Assembly (NCBI GenBank): GCA_934234215.1
Contig: CAKQHB010000001.1
Span: 124,001 to 188,000 of the forward strand
Source: an uncultured Cuneatibacter sp.
Lineage (GTDB): Bacteria > Bacillota > Clostridia > Lachnospirales > Lachnospiraceae
Reading direction: 5' to 3'
DNA length: 64,000 nucleotides
The first letter of the stretch is position 1; every line of letters starts with the position of its first letter. The notes beneath the pieces were generated by a model. That model had not been told where the DNA came from. It saw nothing but the letters and a program-made list of their open reading frames with translations, and did not search any database. The position numbers and the translations under genes were made by a program. Shown one piece after another: positions 1 through 8,477 of this stretch.

Positions 1-134
1 TCTTTTGTAATTCCAATGAGACGGATCTCATACTTTTCTTTGTTGATGTGAGAAATGACATTCTGTACGGACATGCAGGAAACCTCATGTTCAGAAGACT
101 GTCCTCCAAAAAAAACCGCAACTGTCTGTTTCAT
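1..134 (-). CDS. ddl: D-alanine--D-alanine ligase, N-terminal part (runs off the window)
   Basis: Only the first ~44 codons are present; the gene continues past base 1. The peptide begins [20 protein letters not shown], the N-terminal signature of Ddl ligases (GGxSxEHEVS), which join two D-alanines for peptidoglycan precursors in the cytoplasm. The start at 134 has an AAAGGAACAG ribosome binding site. It lies 20 bases after the decarboxylase-like gene and on the same strand, so it is probably co-transcribed with it. Identification rests on the N-terminal motif only. Confidence 0.85.
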   Translation of the reverse strand, partial: MKQTVAVFFGGQSSEHEVSCMSVQNVISHINKEKYEIRLIGITK

Positions 135-154
135 TTTTCTCTGTTCCTTTCTGG

Positions 155-1546
155 TTATCTCTGTCGGATAACATTGATATTCTCTATTCCATAATGTGCA
201 AATAAGGAGATCGCGGTCTCATCGATCCGCTCTCCGCTCACCGCAATCGGCACTGCCGGTGGACATCCCACCGATGGCGCTGCCAGTACACGCCCCAGCG
301 CTTCTTTGCACGGAATCCATTCTGCCGAAGCGAACAATGCCTCCCGCGGCGTACAGACTGTCTCCGGTCTCCAATGCTCTGCTGCGAACAAAACCTTTTT
401 CTCTGCTGCAGCATCCGCAGACAATTTTTCATTGCTGCATGCGAGAAGCGCCTGTTCCATCCGCCGCAAATCCTCCGCAGAATTGGACGGTGTCAGCATC
501 AGCACCACATACTCCGGGTCTGCAAATTCACATTCAATATAATACGTTCTCAGTTTCTGTGCAAGCACGATTCCATTCCAACCGGACTTTTTTGTCTCGA
601 TCGTGATCTTCAGCGGATCCTCGTCACCGATCAGCTGCCATCCCGCTTCCTGCAAATGCTTTTTGATGCCTGCAAGCTGTTCCAAAAATGCCTGCAGCTT
701 TTCCGGATAGCCATCTGCCAAGATCCGATTTTCCAGATCCAGCGACTGCAGGATCAGATACGATGGGCTGGTAGAGCCAAACATTTCCAATGCACGCTTT
801 GCATTTTCCGCAAATACCTTCGGAGCGGTCTTTGAAATGTGTAAATACGCACCGCCGGTCAGCACATCCAGCGTCTTGTGGGCGGAATCGCTGCAAACAT
901 CCGCGCCCAGCTCCATCGGGTGGTTTTGTCCCGGCAGAAATTTTCGATATGCGCCATGGGCATCGTCCACAAGCAAAGGCACCTCAAACCGATGCGCTGT
1001 CTCCGCCAATCCGCGGATGTCCAGCACGTTGCCCAGATAATCCGGCGATGTCACATACACCGCGGTCGCCGGTCTTGGCAATTCTTCTAACGTCTTTGCC
1101 AGCTGCTCCGGCATCACCAGACATCGGCACAGCGCAAACGGTTCCTCTTCCTGCCACAGCCACACAATCTCGTAATCCAGCAATGCCGCTGCAAGCAGCA
1201 TTGTCTTATGCACATTTCGCGCTGCCACAACGATCGGTCGCTCACCGGGGCGATCCTGCCCCTGCTCTTTTTGATTCAAAAGAGCAAGATACAGCATCGC
1301 ACGGATGCATTGGGATGAGCCTTCTGTGGAATAACATGTCCGCGCCGTCTCAAACAATTCCGATGCATTCCGCTCACTGCAGTCAATAATGCCGTCCGCT
1401 TCGTACAATGCGTCCGCCCCCGCAATTTCCGTAATATCCAGAGCTTCCGTACCGAGAAGCCCCTGTCCTTTATGACCGGGCATATGCAGGCGGGACATCC
1501 CGCTCTCCCGGTATGTTTTCACAAAATCTGCAATCGGTGTTTCCAT
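155..1546 (-). CDS. Orn/Lys/Arg decarboxylase-family PLP enzyme
   Basis: A 463-residue fold-type I PLP enzyme of the short Firmicutes branch (like B. subtilis YaaO, SpeA-type). The N-terminus has RLHMPGHKG, typical of the family; the PLP-binding lysine lies in [14 protein letters not shown], and a small C-terminal domain follows from about residue 370. The family decarboxylates basic amino acids to polyamines (arginine to agmatine, lysine to cadaverine); the substrate cannot be read from sequence. It begins 18 bases after the SCIFF maturase and ends 20 bases before ddl, so it probably belongs to the same transcript. The binding site is AAGAGGCGAG. Confidence 0.88.
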   Translation of the reverse strand: METPIADFVKTYRESGMSRLHMPGHKGQGLLGTEALDITEIAGADALYEADGIIDCSERNASELFETARTCYSTEGSSQCIRAMLYLALLNQKEQGQDRPGERPIVVAARNVHKTMLLAAALLDYEIVWLWQEEEPFALCRCLVMPEQLAKTLEELPRPATAVYVTSPDYLGNVLDIRGLAETAHRFEVPLLVDDAHGAYRKFLPGQNHPMELGADVCSDSAHKTLDVLTGGAYLHISKTAPKVFAENAKRALEMFGSTSPSYLILQSLDLENRILADGYPEKLQAFLEQLAGIKKHLQEAGWQLIGDEDPLKITIETKKSGWNGIVLAQKLRTYYIECEFADPEYVVLMLTPSNSAEDLRRMEQALLACSNEKLSADAAAEKKVLFAAEHWRPETVCTPREALFASAEWIPCKEALGRVLAAPSVGCPPAVPIAVSGERIDETAISLFAHYGIENINVIRQR

Positions 1547-1564
1547 CGTTGTCTCGCCTCTTGC

Positions 1565-2944
1565 TTATTTGCCGAGCTTTTCCGCAACCTGAATCATGAT
1601 CGCACATTCCATACGCTTGCGGAACAGTTCACAGCCATACTCATAAATGCCCTGAATGCTGCCGGTTGCATGATACGCATTTGCAGCACAGCCACCGGAG
1701 CAGTACAGCTTTGCCCAGCAATCTGCACATTCCGGACGGGTGTAGGCATTGCATCCACGGAACTCATTCTGGATCGCGGTGTTATCCACACCGTTCCAGA
1801 TATCGCCCAGGCGGAACTTTTCATCGCCAACGAACTGATGGCACGGATACAGGTCGCCCCAGGGGGTAACTGCCATATATTCCGTTCCGGAACCACATCC
1901 GGAAATTCTCTTATAAATGCAGGGACCGCCGGTCAGATCGATCATGTAATGATAGAACGTGAACGGCTTGCCAGCCTTCTTGCGCTCGATCATCTTCTTT
2001 GCCAGAAGCTCATACTGCTCCAGCACGATCGGCAGATCTTCCTTCGTCAATGCAGCAGGATCATCCGGTGCACAGACAACCGGCTCCATACTCAGCTCGG
2101 TAAAGCCAAGATCCAGCATCGTCTCAATATCCTTTACGAAGTCAGGGTTTGCATGGGTAAATGTACCGCGCATGTAGTAATTCTGATTGCCGCGAGCTTC
2201 CACAAGCTTCTGGAACTTCGGAACAATGCGATCCCAGCTGCCATTGCCTGCGTAGTCTACACGACAGCGATCGTGAATTTCTTTTCTGCCATCGAGGGAC
2301 AGAACAACGTTGCTCATCTCACGGTTTGCAAAGTCGATCACATCGTCATCGATCAGCATACCGTTTGTCGTCAGGGTGAAACGGAAGTTCTTGTGCGCAT
2401 CCTTCTCGATGCTGCGGGCATAAGCAACGAGCTGCTTTACAACGTCCCAATTCATCAGCGGCTCACCGCCAAAGAAATCGACTTCCAGATTCGTGCGGCT
2501 GCCGGAATGTGCTACTAAGAAATCCAGTGCCTGCTTGCCGACCTCAAAGCTCATCACTGCACGGTCGCCGTTGTATTTGCCCTGACTTGCAAAGCAATAT
2601 CCGCAGTTCAGATTGCAGGTGTGTGCTACGTGCAGACAGAGTGCCTTGATGACTCCGTCGCTGCGCTCCTTGAACTTATCTGCCAGCGGTTCAAAAGTAT
2701 CCGGGGTAAACAGCTTTCCAGCCTCTTTCAAAGAAGCAACATCGCCGATGCACTGGCGGATCTCCTCCTCGTTCACATCTTCCCGGTCTCCGTATTTTTC
2801 CATCATTGCAGCAACGATCTCGTCTTCGCTGTGATTTTCAAACATGCCAATAATGTCATATGCCACTTCATCCACTGCATGTACAGAGCCGGAACAGGTG
2901 TCCAGCACGATGTTGTAGCCGTTTAACTGATACTGATGTAACAT
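1565..2944 (-). CDS. scfB: SCIFF ranthipeptide radical SAM maturase (CteB-like)
   Basis: A 459-residue radical SAM/SPASM protein. Residues 1-95 form a leader-recognition (PqqD-like) region. The CNLNCGYC motif (CxxxCxxC) binds the SAM-cleaving 4Fe-4S cluster, followed by FFGGEPLMNW. The C-terminal half carries the SPASM cysteines (GPCIYKRISGCGSG, DLYPCHQF, ECADCWAKLYCSGGC). Enzymes of this type put thioether bridges between Cys and non-alpha carbons of partner residues in SCIFF peptides. The peptide gene lies immediately upstream at 3041-3187, separated by a hairpin. The start at 2944 has a GGAGGAGAT binding site. The name is certain at family level; the modified residues are not known here. 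Confidence 0.95.
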   Translation of the reverse strand: MLHQYQLNGYNIVLDTCSGSVHAVDEVAYDIIGMFENHSEDEIVAAMMEKYGDREDVNEEEIRQCIGDVASLKEAGKLFTPDTFEPLADKFKERSDGVIKALCLHVAHTCNLNCGYCFASQGKYNGDRAVMSFEVGKQALDFLVAHSGSRTNLEVDFFGGEPLMNWDVVKQLVAYARSIEKDAHKNFRFTLTTNGMLIDDDVIDFANREMSNVVLSLDGRKEIHDRCRVDYAGNGSWDRIVPKFQKLVEARGNQNYYMRGTFTHANPDFVKDIETMLDLGFTELSMEPVVCAPDDPAALTKEDLPIVLEQYELLAKKMIERKKAGKPFTFYHYMIDLTGGPCIYKRISGCGSGTEYMAVTPWGDLYPCHQFVGDEKFRLGDIWNGVDNTAIQNEFRGCNAYTRPECADCWAKLYCSGGCAANAYHATGSIQGIYEYGCELFRKRMECAIMIQVAEKLGK

Positions 2945-2984
2945 ATCTCCTCCATAACTAAAAAAGCATTTCTAATCGCACCAA

Positions 2985-3011
2985 AAAATGCCGCCGATAC
3001 GGCGGCATTTT
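2985..3011 (-). terminator. Hairpin between the SCIFF peptide gene and its maturase
   Basis: A perfect 11-bp stem (AAAATGCCGCC / GGCGGCATTTT) with a five-base loop, followed on the minus strand by a run of T (TTTTTT at 2988-2983). It has intrinsic-terminator form but lies inside an apparent operon, so it probably acts as a partial terminator that yields more peptide than enzyme mRNA. Confidence 0.8.
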
Positions 3012-3040
3012 GGAATGCTTCTGATCTCAGAAAGCGTTAA

Positions 3041-3187
3041 TTACTTGTTTTCGCTCTCGCACTTCTGGTTTGCGATACCGCAGCTGGTTTTACATGCAGA
3101 CTGACAGGAAGTCTGGCACTCACCGCATCCGCCATTCTTTGCGCTGTCACACAGGTTACGAGTCTCAAGTGTTTCAATTCTATTCAT
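3041..3187 (-). CDS. scfA: SCIFF ranthipeptide precursor
   Basis: A 48-residue peptide with the conserved SCIFF core GCGECQTSCQSACKTSC followed by another Cys at 43. SCIFF (six cysteines in forty-five residues) precursors occur across Clostridia next to their radical SAM maturase, as here. Cysteines are at 13, 21, 24, 28, 32, 36 and 43; Cys13 is additional to the six-Cys core. The leader is short and ends before GG at 19-20. The start is set by GGAGAG eight bases upstream. A strong promoter lies at 3251-3279. The biological role of SCIFF peptides is still poorly known. Confidence 0.95.
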   Translation of the reverse strand: MNRIETLETRNLCDSAKNGGCGECQTSCQSACKTSCGIANQKCESENK

Positions 3188-3250
3188 AATGCTTCTCTCC
3201 AATCCTGTCCGTTCTGCCGCACTGTGCGGGCACAGACATAATATAGTGAA

Positions 3251-3279
3251 ATCGTAGCACATCCAATGTGGAATGTCAA
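3251..3279 (-). promoter_or_regulatory. Sigma-A-type promoter of the SCIFF operon
   Basis: On the minus strand TTGACA (3279-3274) is followed after exactly 17 bases by TACGAT (3256-3251). The predicted leader before the SCIFF start at 3187 is about 57 nt and contains the small palindrome CCGCACTGTGCGG. Confidence 0.7.
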
Positions 3280-3445
3280 GATGGTTGCGGTTGAGTTTGT
3301 GCCTTCTGCTCCGCCATTTCGGATACCAATGGCACAAATCCCCGCAGCGAAAGCAGCACTCCTCGGCATATACAGCCACAATTCTCTTTGTCCCATGCAT
3401 AAAAAATCTCCCCGCGTCAACACTCTCACCAGGGAGGTATCACAC

Positions 3446-4087
3446 ATGACTCATTTTTCTTTATCCAAAACCATCTTCCACCTGCGTTTCCTCTGCACGG
3501 CTGGCATTTTGATTTCTGTATTTTTCCTTCTGACCGGGCTTTTTCGTCTGGAACGGGAAACACAGTTGCAAGCGCAACTTCTCTCCAATTCGGTGCTTCG
3601 TTTCCACATCCGTGCAAACAGCGATTCTGACGAAGACCAGCAGTTGAAGCTCCGTGTCCGGGATGGAATTCTCGCATGGGCAGCGCCATTGTTAGATCGT
3701 GCCTCTGACCGCAGCGAAGCGGAAACAATTTTGCGGGAGCATCTCTCGGAACTGACCGCGGAGGCGGAACGACTGACAACGTTATATGGAAATGGTGAAT
3801 CCGTGCAGGCGCAGCTTATGGAGGAACACTTTCCGGTTCGCGTTTATGGCACCCATATTTTTCCCGCCGGAACGTATCATTCTTTGTCTCTGTCCATCGG
3901 CTCCGGAAATGGACACAACTGGTGGTGCGTGCTGTACCCGACACTCTGCTTTCAGGATGCTGCTTCGGGAGAAGTCACGGCAGAAAGCGATGAAATGCTC
4001 TCCACCTTGCTTCCCGATGACACAGAAAAAACCGGTCAGATCGTCTTCCGCTTTCGCTTTCTGACATTTCTGAACCGGTTTTTGTGA
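3446..4087 (+). CDS. spoIIR: Stage II sporulation protein R
   Basis: A 213-residue secreted signalling protein made in the forespore; in Bacillus and Clostridium SpoIIR triggers SpoIIGA to process pro-sigma-E in the mother cell. One N-terminal hydrophobic segment (FLCTAGILISVFFLLTGLF) acts as signal/anchor. The family motifs LRFHIRANSDSDEDQQLKLRVRD and HNWWCVLYPTLCF are both clear. The start at 3446 is chosen from AGGGAGG nine bases upstream; the frame stays open further upstream without a binding site. It points toward the GntR-family gene and ends six bases before it. It shows the organism makes endospores. Confidence 0.93.
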   Translation: MTHFSLSKTIFHLRFLCTAGILISVFFLLTGLFRLERETQLQAQLLSNSVLRFHIRANSDSDEDQQLKLRVRDGILAWAAPLLDRASDRSEAETILREHLSELTAEAERLTTLYGNGESVQAQLMEEHFPVRVYGTHIFPAGTYHSLSLSIGSGNGHNWWCVLYPTLCFQDAASGEVTAESDEMLSTLLPDDTEKTGQIVFRFRFLTFLNRFL

Positions 4088-4093
4088 TTCTTT

Positions 4094-4771
4094 TTAGTTT
4101 TCGTGCAGCAACCGTTCTCTGACGTTCATCTCCTGATTGCTGATGTGCGTGCAGATTGCTTCTCTTGCAGCTGCAACGTCCTGCGCTTCCAATGTCTCGA
4201 TGACTTTCGCATGCTCCTCCAAAATGACAGGCCATTGTTTCAGATCCTTGATGTATTCGAGACGATAGCGGTAAATCTGCTCCTGCAGGTTGTTGATTAA
4301 CTGCTCCAGACGCTGATTGTCCGCCGCCTTGTAGATCGCATCGTGAAAATCAATATCTCCCTGAATGAATGCTTTCACATTTTCCTGCGCCATTGCATTC
4401 TGTTCTTCTTTGAGAATCGCTTTTAACTGCCTCAATCCATCCTCACGAATCCGGGCGCATGCAAGCTCTACGGACAGCTCCTCCAATGCACGGCGCACTT
4501 CCAAGACATCCTGCAGCCCTTTTTCGGAAATGCGAGCAACCTCTGCGCCCTTGCGCGGGATCATCAGTACGAGCCCCTCCAGCTCCAGCATACGGATCGC
4601 TTCGCGGATCGGGGTGCGGCTCACGCCAAGGCGATCCGCCAGATGCAGCTCCAGCAAACGCTCACCGGGCTTTAATTCTCCTTTTAAAATTGCCTGCCGC
4701 AAGGTGCGGAATACAACTTCCCGCAGCGGCAAATACTCCTCCATGTTCAGCTTCAAAAAATCTTCTGCCAT
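4094..4771 (-). CDS. GntR/FadR-family transcriptional regulator
   Basis: A 225-residue regulator with an N-terminal winged helix (LADRLGVSRTPIREAIRMLE, about residues 35-65) and a C-terminal all-helical FCD ligand domain (HDAIYKAADN, EEHAKVIETLEAQD). FCD proteins bind small carboxylates or similar effectors, often with a metal; the ligand cannot be predicted. The start at 4771 is preceded by GGGAGGA. It follows ispE on the same strand by 37 bases and is convergent with spoIIR. Linkage to ispE suggests co-transcription rather than a shared function. Confidence 0.88.
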   Translation of the reverse strand: MAEDFLKLNMEEYLPLREVVFRTLRQAILKGELKPGERLLELHLADRLGVSRTPIREAIRMLELEGLVLMIPRKGAEVARISEKGLQDVLEVRRALEELSVELACARIREDGLRQLKAILKEEQNAMAQENVKAFIQGDIDFHDAIYKAADNQRLEQLINNLQEQIYRYRLEYIKDLKQWPVILEEHAKVIETLEAQDVAAAREAICTHISNQEMNVRERLLHEN

Positions 4772-4808
4772 CTTTTGATTCCTCCCAGTACATCTTTCAA
4801 ACAGGCGA

Positions 4809-5690
4809 TTACCATCTGCCCTCACAAAAGTGTGTCACATAACAATCTGCCTCTTTGCCCAGTTCCGACTCCAGCTGTTTGCACGCAGCCTGCGCCTCGT
4901 CTTCTGTCCGAAACAATCCAAATACGGTCGGGCCACTACCGCTCATGAGCGCCCGAACTGCTCCCATCTGCTCCATTTGATCTTTGATCTTGGCAATGAT
5001 CGGATGTGCCGGAATTGTCACACACTCTAAAATATTTCCGAGGCTTGTCCCGATCTGTTCCAGACTGCCCGCCTCCAATCCTTTCTTAACACCAGCCATG
5101 TCCACATGGGGATATGCGCCCCGCGTCTCAATCTTCAGATTGCCATAGACAAATCCGGTGGAAACACCGATGAAAGGCTTTACAATCAGAACTGCGCACT
5201 CCGGCGGTGACGGCAGCTTCGTCAGAATCTCACCAATCCCACCTGCATGCATCGTACCACCTGCGATACAGTACGGCACATCCGCACCAAGACGCACCCC
5301 CCGCTCCTGCAGCTGCTCCGTCGTCAATCCCAGCTCAAACAGGCGGTTCATACCGATGAGCGCTGCTGCTGCGTCCGTGCTGCCGCCTGCCATACCGGCT
5401 GCAACTGGGATCCGCTTCGTGAGCGCACAGGAAACTCCCCCGGGAAGGGAAAATTCCTCCTGCAGCATCGCGATGGCCTTCCAGATCAGATTGTGCTCAT
5501 CACAGGGAATGCTTTCTTTGTTTGCGGTCAAATAAATCCCCGGCTCCGGCACCTTCTTCAATACCAGATCATCCCACAGATCTACCATCTGCAGGATCAT
5601 ATCGACCTCATGATAGCCATCTTCTCTGCGGCGTATGATGTCCAAACCAAGATTTACCTTTCCGCACGCCTGTAAAAACACTTCACTCAT
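4809..5690 (-). CDS. ispE: 4-diphosphocytidyl-2-C-methyl-D-erythritol kinase
   Basis: A 293-residue GHMP kinase that phosphorylates CDP-methylerythritol in the MEP route to isoprenoid precursors (cytosol). The N-terminal GKVNLGLDIIRRREDGYHEV and the ATP-loop PVAAGMAGGSTDAAAAL are diagnostic, and the C-terminal GHMP motif LMSGSGPTVFGLF is present. Length is normal for IspE. The start has AAAGGAG seven bases upstream, next to a GC-rich hairpin (GCGC TTTC GCGC). A promoter is predicted at 5841-5868. Confidence 0.95.
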   Translation of the reverse strand: MSEVFLQACGKVNLGLDIIRRREDGYHEVDMILQMVDLWDDLVLKKVPEPGIYLTANKESIPCDEHNLIWKAIAMLQEEFSLPGGVSCALTKRIPVAAGMAGGSTDAAAALIGMNRLFELGLTTEQLQERGVRLGADVPYCIAGGTMHAGGIGEILTKLPSPPECAVLIVKPFIGVSTGFVYGNLKIETRGAYPHVDMAGVKKGLEAGSLEQIGTSLGNILECVTIPAHPIIAKIKDQMEQMGAVRALMSGSGPTVFGLFRTEDEAQAACKQLESELGKEADCYVTHFCEGRW

Positions 5691-5840
5691 ACTACTCCTT
5701 TCCGGAGCGCTTTCGCGCGATGGGACGACAAAAATCGCAGATACGATTTCCGTCAGCCATCAACACCCTGTTTGGATGCTCCGGATTGTATTTATTTTCC
5801 TGATTTTTGTTTTTCGTATATTGTATACAATTATAAGCCT

Positions 5841-5868
5841 ATTATAACGTACTTTTCCCGTTTGACAA
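5841..5868 (-). promoter_or_regulatory. Promoter for ispE
   Basis: Minus-strand TTGTCA (5868-5863), 16-base spacer, TATAAT (5846-5841). This gives a leader of about 145 nt before the ispE start at 5690. Confidence 0.55.
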
Positions 5869-5960
5869 CCCTGTAATTTTTACTTTTTTGTGAAAATTCC
5901 CGTGCTTCTGGACTGGAATTTTTTTCTCGTCACGCTATAATAAGAGCAGGTTGATCAAAG

Positions 5961-5992
5961 GGGATGACGCAGAATGCGGCATCCCTTTTTTT
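5961..5992 (+). terminator. Intrinsic terminator hairpin
   Basis: GGGATG and CGC pair with GCG and CATCCC around the loop AGAAT, with one A/G mismatch, followed by seven T on the plus strand. No plus-strand gene lies directly upstream, so its purpose is unclear; a TATAAT sits only 20 bases before it. Confidence 0.6.
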
Positions 5993-6109
5993 CTACCACC
6001 GGCAGCAGAGCTTACCCCTCACACTGCTCCCACTGCTGCGACCTGACCTCGCCGCAGTCCGACGCAGTCTGATCTGTTGCCAAACCAACTTTCCCTCACA
6101 TAACATTGG

Positions 6110-6144
6110 AAAAAACGTCCCGGTCCCCTCCCGGACGTTTTTTT
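6110..6144. terminator. Bidirectional terminator-like hairpin
   Basis: AAAAAACGTCC (6110-6120) pairs with GGACGTTTTTTT (6133-6144) around a 12-base loop; the A and T tracts make it terminator-like in both directions. It may serve the minus-strand SipL-like gene. Confidence 0.6.
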
Positions 6145-6176
6145 CGTATCAAGGGAATACTCCCTTGATACGAAAA
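6141..6176. repeat. Perfect 16-bp inverted repeat
   Basis: TTTTCGTATCAAGGGA (6141-6156) and its exact complement (6161-6176) flank the loop ATAC. It abuts the hairpin at 6110-6144 and shares its T tract. Confidence 0.85.
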
Positions 6177-6331
6177 TACACCAATTATATCGCGCTGCGG
6201 CGGAGTAGACTATATCAAGCACCAGAAACTGCAGTATTTCACTTAGGCGGGCACATGGCAAAGACAGTAAGAATCACTTCTGATGCAAATCTTCTCACTT
6301 TACCATATGCACCTGGGGCAGTCCCCGCTTC

Positions 6332-7900
6332 TTATTTTTCCAACAGTTCCGTTCTTTTCTGGATCAGCAGACGATCTCCCGTTTTCACCTCTCCTCCCGT
6401 CAGATGATTTGCCGTGATCAATTGCTCTGTCGTTGTATAAAACCGCTTTGCCACATCCCACAATGTCTCACCGGGCTGTACGATATAGCCGATGATACCT
6501 GGCATTGCCTCCAGCACATCCTGTGGAATCGGCTGAATTTCCACATTTTCTACAATAGGCTGCACATCATTACACAAAACCAGCGTCTCCAAACTGAGTG
6601 TCGCCCGGACTTCCAGTTCCTTTCCGCCGGACACGCTGCACTCCGTCTGTTCCAGCACTGGTGTCACCCGGTATTCCCAGTCTTCCTGCATTTCCGGAAG
6701 CTCGATCTTATGGGAAAATGGCACCGATCCCTCCAACGAGCGGAATGGAACGCCCTCCTCACTTGTCAGATACAGCACCGTCACACTGATGGCGCCTTCC
6801 GCCTGCAGTCCATCCTCCAGACGTTCCACCCGATCCAGCTTTACCGTTCCGCGACTGCTGCAGATCTGCAGGATCGGCTCCTGCCCGGTGGCGGGAACTT
6901 TTTCGGTCACGCGGCATTTTGCGCTGTTCCGCACAACAAGGCTTGCAAAGTGTGCCTCCCCAAACTGGATGTTCAGCACTTTTCCCGGCAAATACAGATC
7001 TTTTAAAATCTGCAATTCTTCCTCTTCGTACAATCGCAGTTGGACCTCCAGACTTGCTTTCAGCTCCAGAATCCGATCTTCCCCATCCTCATCCGGGCGA
7101 ATCTGCAGATCTTTGTGAATCAGCTGTACACTGCTGCCGGAAATCTGTTCCGGGCGAATGCTGCTGCCTTCCATTTCCGCCTCAAAGGGCAACGACCGCT
7201 CCAGCCATTGCATCGGCACATTCTGTCCATCTTCCGCCTGATACAGCACGAACAGCGCCAGATCTCCCGAAAGCTTGACACTCCCTTCCTGCGGGCGGCA
7301 CTCCGCACGCTCCAGCTGCGCGCTCTGCCACAGCACCTTTCCGATGTTGGGGCGATTGCCCGGCAATTCTAATTCTGCCCGGATTGGGCACAATTCCTTT
7401 TTCTGAACGGCCAGTTCTACAATCTTTTTGGTCTCGCTGCGGCTCTCCAATTCCTCCTCGCCTTCTGCTGCGGTTGCCGCCTCCGCGTCATACAGGCTCT
7501 CCCCACGTAACGTCAATGTCACTGCCACCGCCACGTGCATTTTACGGGAATGCATTACTTCTACTGATAAATCTTCCAGACAGCTCGTTGCCGTCAGCAC
7601 ATCCTGCGGCTCCAGTCCAACAAATGGAACCTGCTCCTCAAAGCTCATGCTTCCGGAAAAGCAATCCAGCTCCTGCGCCCCCGGTGTACGATATAGCACT
7701 TCAAACAATACACGCCCGCGGATCTCCGCCTGATTTTCCCCGCTGTGCAGCGAATCCACAATGATCTCCCCCTGCTGCAGCACGATTTCTTCCAGATCCG
7801 GCTTGCGTTCCGGGAGATGGTATTCCCCCTCCGAAGTAAACAGCGTCTGCTCCGTTCCTTTGATCCGGTTCATATGTACCAGTCGTTTTTTGAGTTCCAT
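6332..7900 (-). CDS. SipL-like spore morphogenesis protein (SPOCS/DUF3794 repeats plus LysM)
   Basis: A 522-residue protein with repeated DUF3794 (SPOCS) beta-domains over roughly residues 30-430 and a C-terminal LysM domain (GYIVQPGETLWDVAKRFYTT, near 465-515). This architecture matches C. difficile SipL, which binds SpoIVA and anchors the coat to the forespore. It lacks a signal peptide, as expected for a mother-cell cytosolic protein. The start at 7900 is chosen from GGAGAAGTGT; the frame continues ten codons further. A strong hairpin (7916-7951) stands directly before the binding site. Paired with spoIIR it supports a sporulating host. Confidence 0.88.
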   Translation of the reverse strand: MELKKRLVHMNRIKGTEQTLFTSEGEYHLPERKPDLEEIVLQQGEIIVDSLHSGENQAEIRGRVLFEVLYRTPGAQELDCFSGSMSFEEQVPFVGLEPQDVLTATSCLEDLSVEVMHSRKMHVAVAVTLTLRGESLYDAEAATAAEGEEELESRSETKKIVELAVQKKELCPIRAELELPGNRPNIGKVLWQSAQLERAECRPQEGSVKLSGDLALFVLYQAEDGQNVPMQWLERSLPFEAEMEGSSIRPEQISGSSVQLIHKDLQIRPDEDGEDRILELKASLEVQLRLYEEEELQILKDLYLPGKVLNIQFGEAHFASLVVRNSAKCRVTEKVPATGQEPILQICSSRGTVKLDRVERLEDGLQAEGAISVTVLYLTSEEGVPFRSLEGSVPFSHKIELPEMQEDWEYRVTPVLEQTECSVSGGKELEVRATLSLETLVLCNDVQPIVENVEIQPIPQDVLEAMPGIIGYIVQPGETLWDVAKRFYTTTEQLITANHLTGGEVKTGDRLLIQKRTELLEK

Positions 7901-7915
7901 ACACTTCTCCATTCC

Positions 7916-7951
7916 GGAGCGTTTTCGCAAACACCAGGTTTGTGACGCTCC
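7916..7951 (-). promoter_or_regulatory. Leader hairpin abutting the sipL-like ribosome binding site
   Basis: GGAGCGT pairs with ACGCTCC and an inner CAAAC pairs with GTTTG. On the mRNA the stem ends immediately before CCGGAATGGAG, the binding site. Similar hairpin-plus-GGAG layouts precede mrp, rlmD, ispE and the PHP gene. Confidence 0.6.
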
Positions 7952-7977
7952 GACACAAACCGGATGGGAGAAACCTT

Positions 7978-8409
7978 TTACTCATACGTCACGGGTTCAT
8001 CACGGTATTCCGTCAAAACCACAATATACGGTGTGCTGGGCGCGCGCCCATTTCCTGTTGGCTCCGTCTCCGGCCCCAGCAACTCCGTATCCAGTACCAG
8101 TCCATTTTCCGTCCGATAAAAATCCGGCACCTGAATGCTGTAGCCGCTGCTGTCCTGACGTCCATAGCCCACCGCCAGATACCATGCACTGCCGTCCTGA
8201 TAAGACAACTGAAACGGCGCCTCTTTCTGCTCGTCGATCATCTGCTTCAGCGTATCCGGAATCTCTTCCTCCGCCAGCACGGTAAACTCCACCGGCTCCC
8301 TTTGCCCTTCCGATGTTCCACACCCGGTGCCAAAACAAAGCAGCAACACCGGCAGTGCATACCGAACTGCTTTTCGAAGCATTTTCCATCTTTTCTTTTT
8401 CTGATCCAT
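7978..8409 (-). CDS. PrcB-like lipoprotein
   Basis: About 143 residues: a basic N-terminus, a hydrophobic stretch YALPVLLLCFGTGC ending in a plausible lipoprotein cysteine, and a C-terminal PrcB-type domain (WYLAVGYGRQDSSGYSIQV, PYIVVLTEY). In Treponema denticola PrcB is part of a protease complex; in Firmicutes the function is unknown. The start is uncertain: ATG at 8409 lies directly after a T-run of the upstream terminator and has no binding site; ATG at 8382 (MLRKAV) is an alternative. It is 77 bases upstream of sipL on the same strand. Confidence 0.65.
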   Translation of the reverse strand: MDQKKKRWKMLRKAVRYALPVLLLCFGTGCGTSEGQREPVEFTVLAEEEIPDTLKQMIDEQKEAPFQLSYQDGSAWYLAVGYGRQDSSGYSIQVPDFYRTENGLVLDTELLGPETEPTGNGRAPSTPYIVVLTEYRDEPVTYE

Positions 8410-8416
8410 ACAAAAA

Positions 8417-8459
8417 ACCCTGCGGGAATCACTGTTGCTACAATGTATTCCCACAGGGT
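8417..8459 (-). terminator. Terminator of the nucleotidyltransferase/aminotransferase cassette
   Basis: A 13-bp stem with one G-U pair (ACCCTGCGGGAAT with ATTCCCACAGGGT), followed on the minus strand by six T. It lies 18 bases after the stop at 8478. Confidence 0.85.
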
Positions 8460-8477
8460 TTCGGATATTCTATAAAA

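Larger units (their letters stand above)
5869..6331. other. Gene-free stretch between ispE and the SipL-like gene
   Basis: No frame here has a ribosome binding site plus family-like protein. The stretch holds an isolated TATAAT at 5936-5941 (plus) without a good -35, the plus-strand terminator at 5961-5992, a second hairpin at 6110-6144 and a perfect palindrome at 6141-6176. The last two sit about 160-220 bases downstream of the minus-strand sipL stop and may end its transcript. Confidence 0.5.

Noticed and set aside
1472..2518. Long plus-strand frame opposite the SCIFF maturase
   Set aside because: Antisense to a certain radical SAM gene and lacks a start signal.
5936..5992. A very short small RNA from TATAAT to the terminator
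   Set aside because: The -35 region is poor (CTGGAA) and the product would be only about 45 nt; no evidence of structure beyond the terminator.
5964..6407. 147-codon plus-strand frame in the gene-free stretch
   Set aside because: It starts inside a terminator stem, runs through two hairpins and into the antisense of the sipL-like gene; not protein-like.
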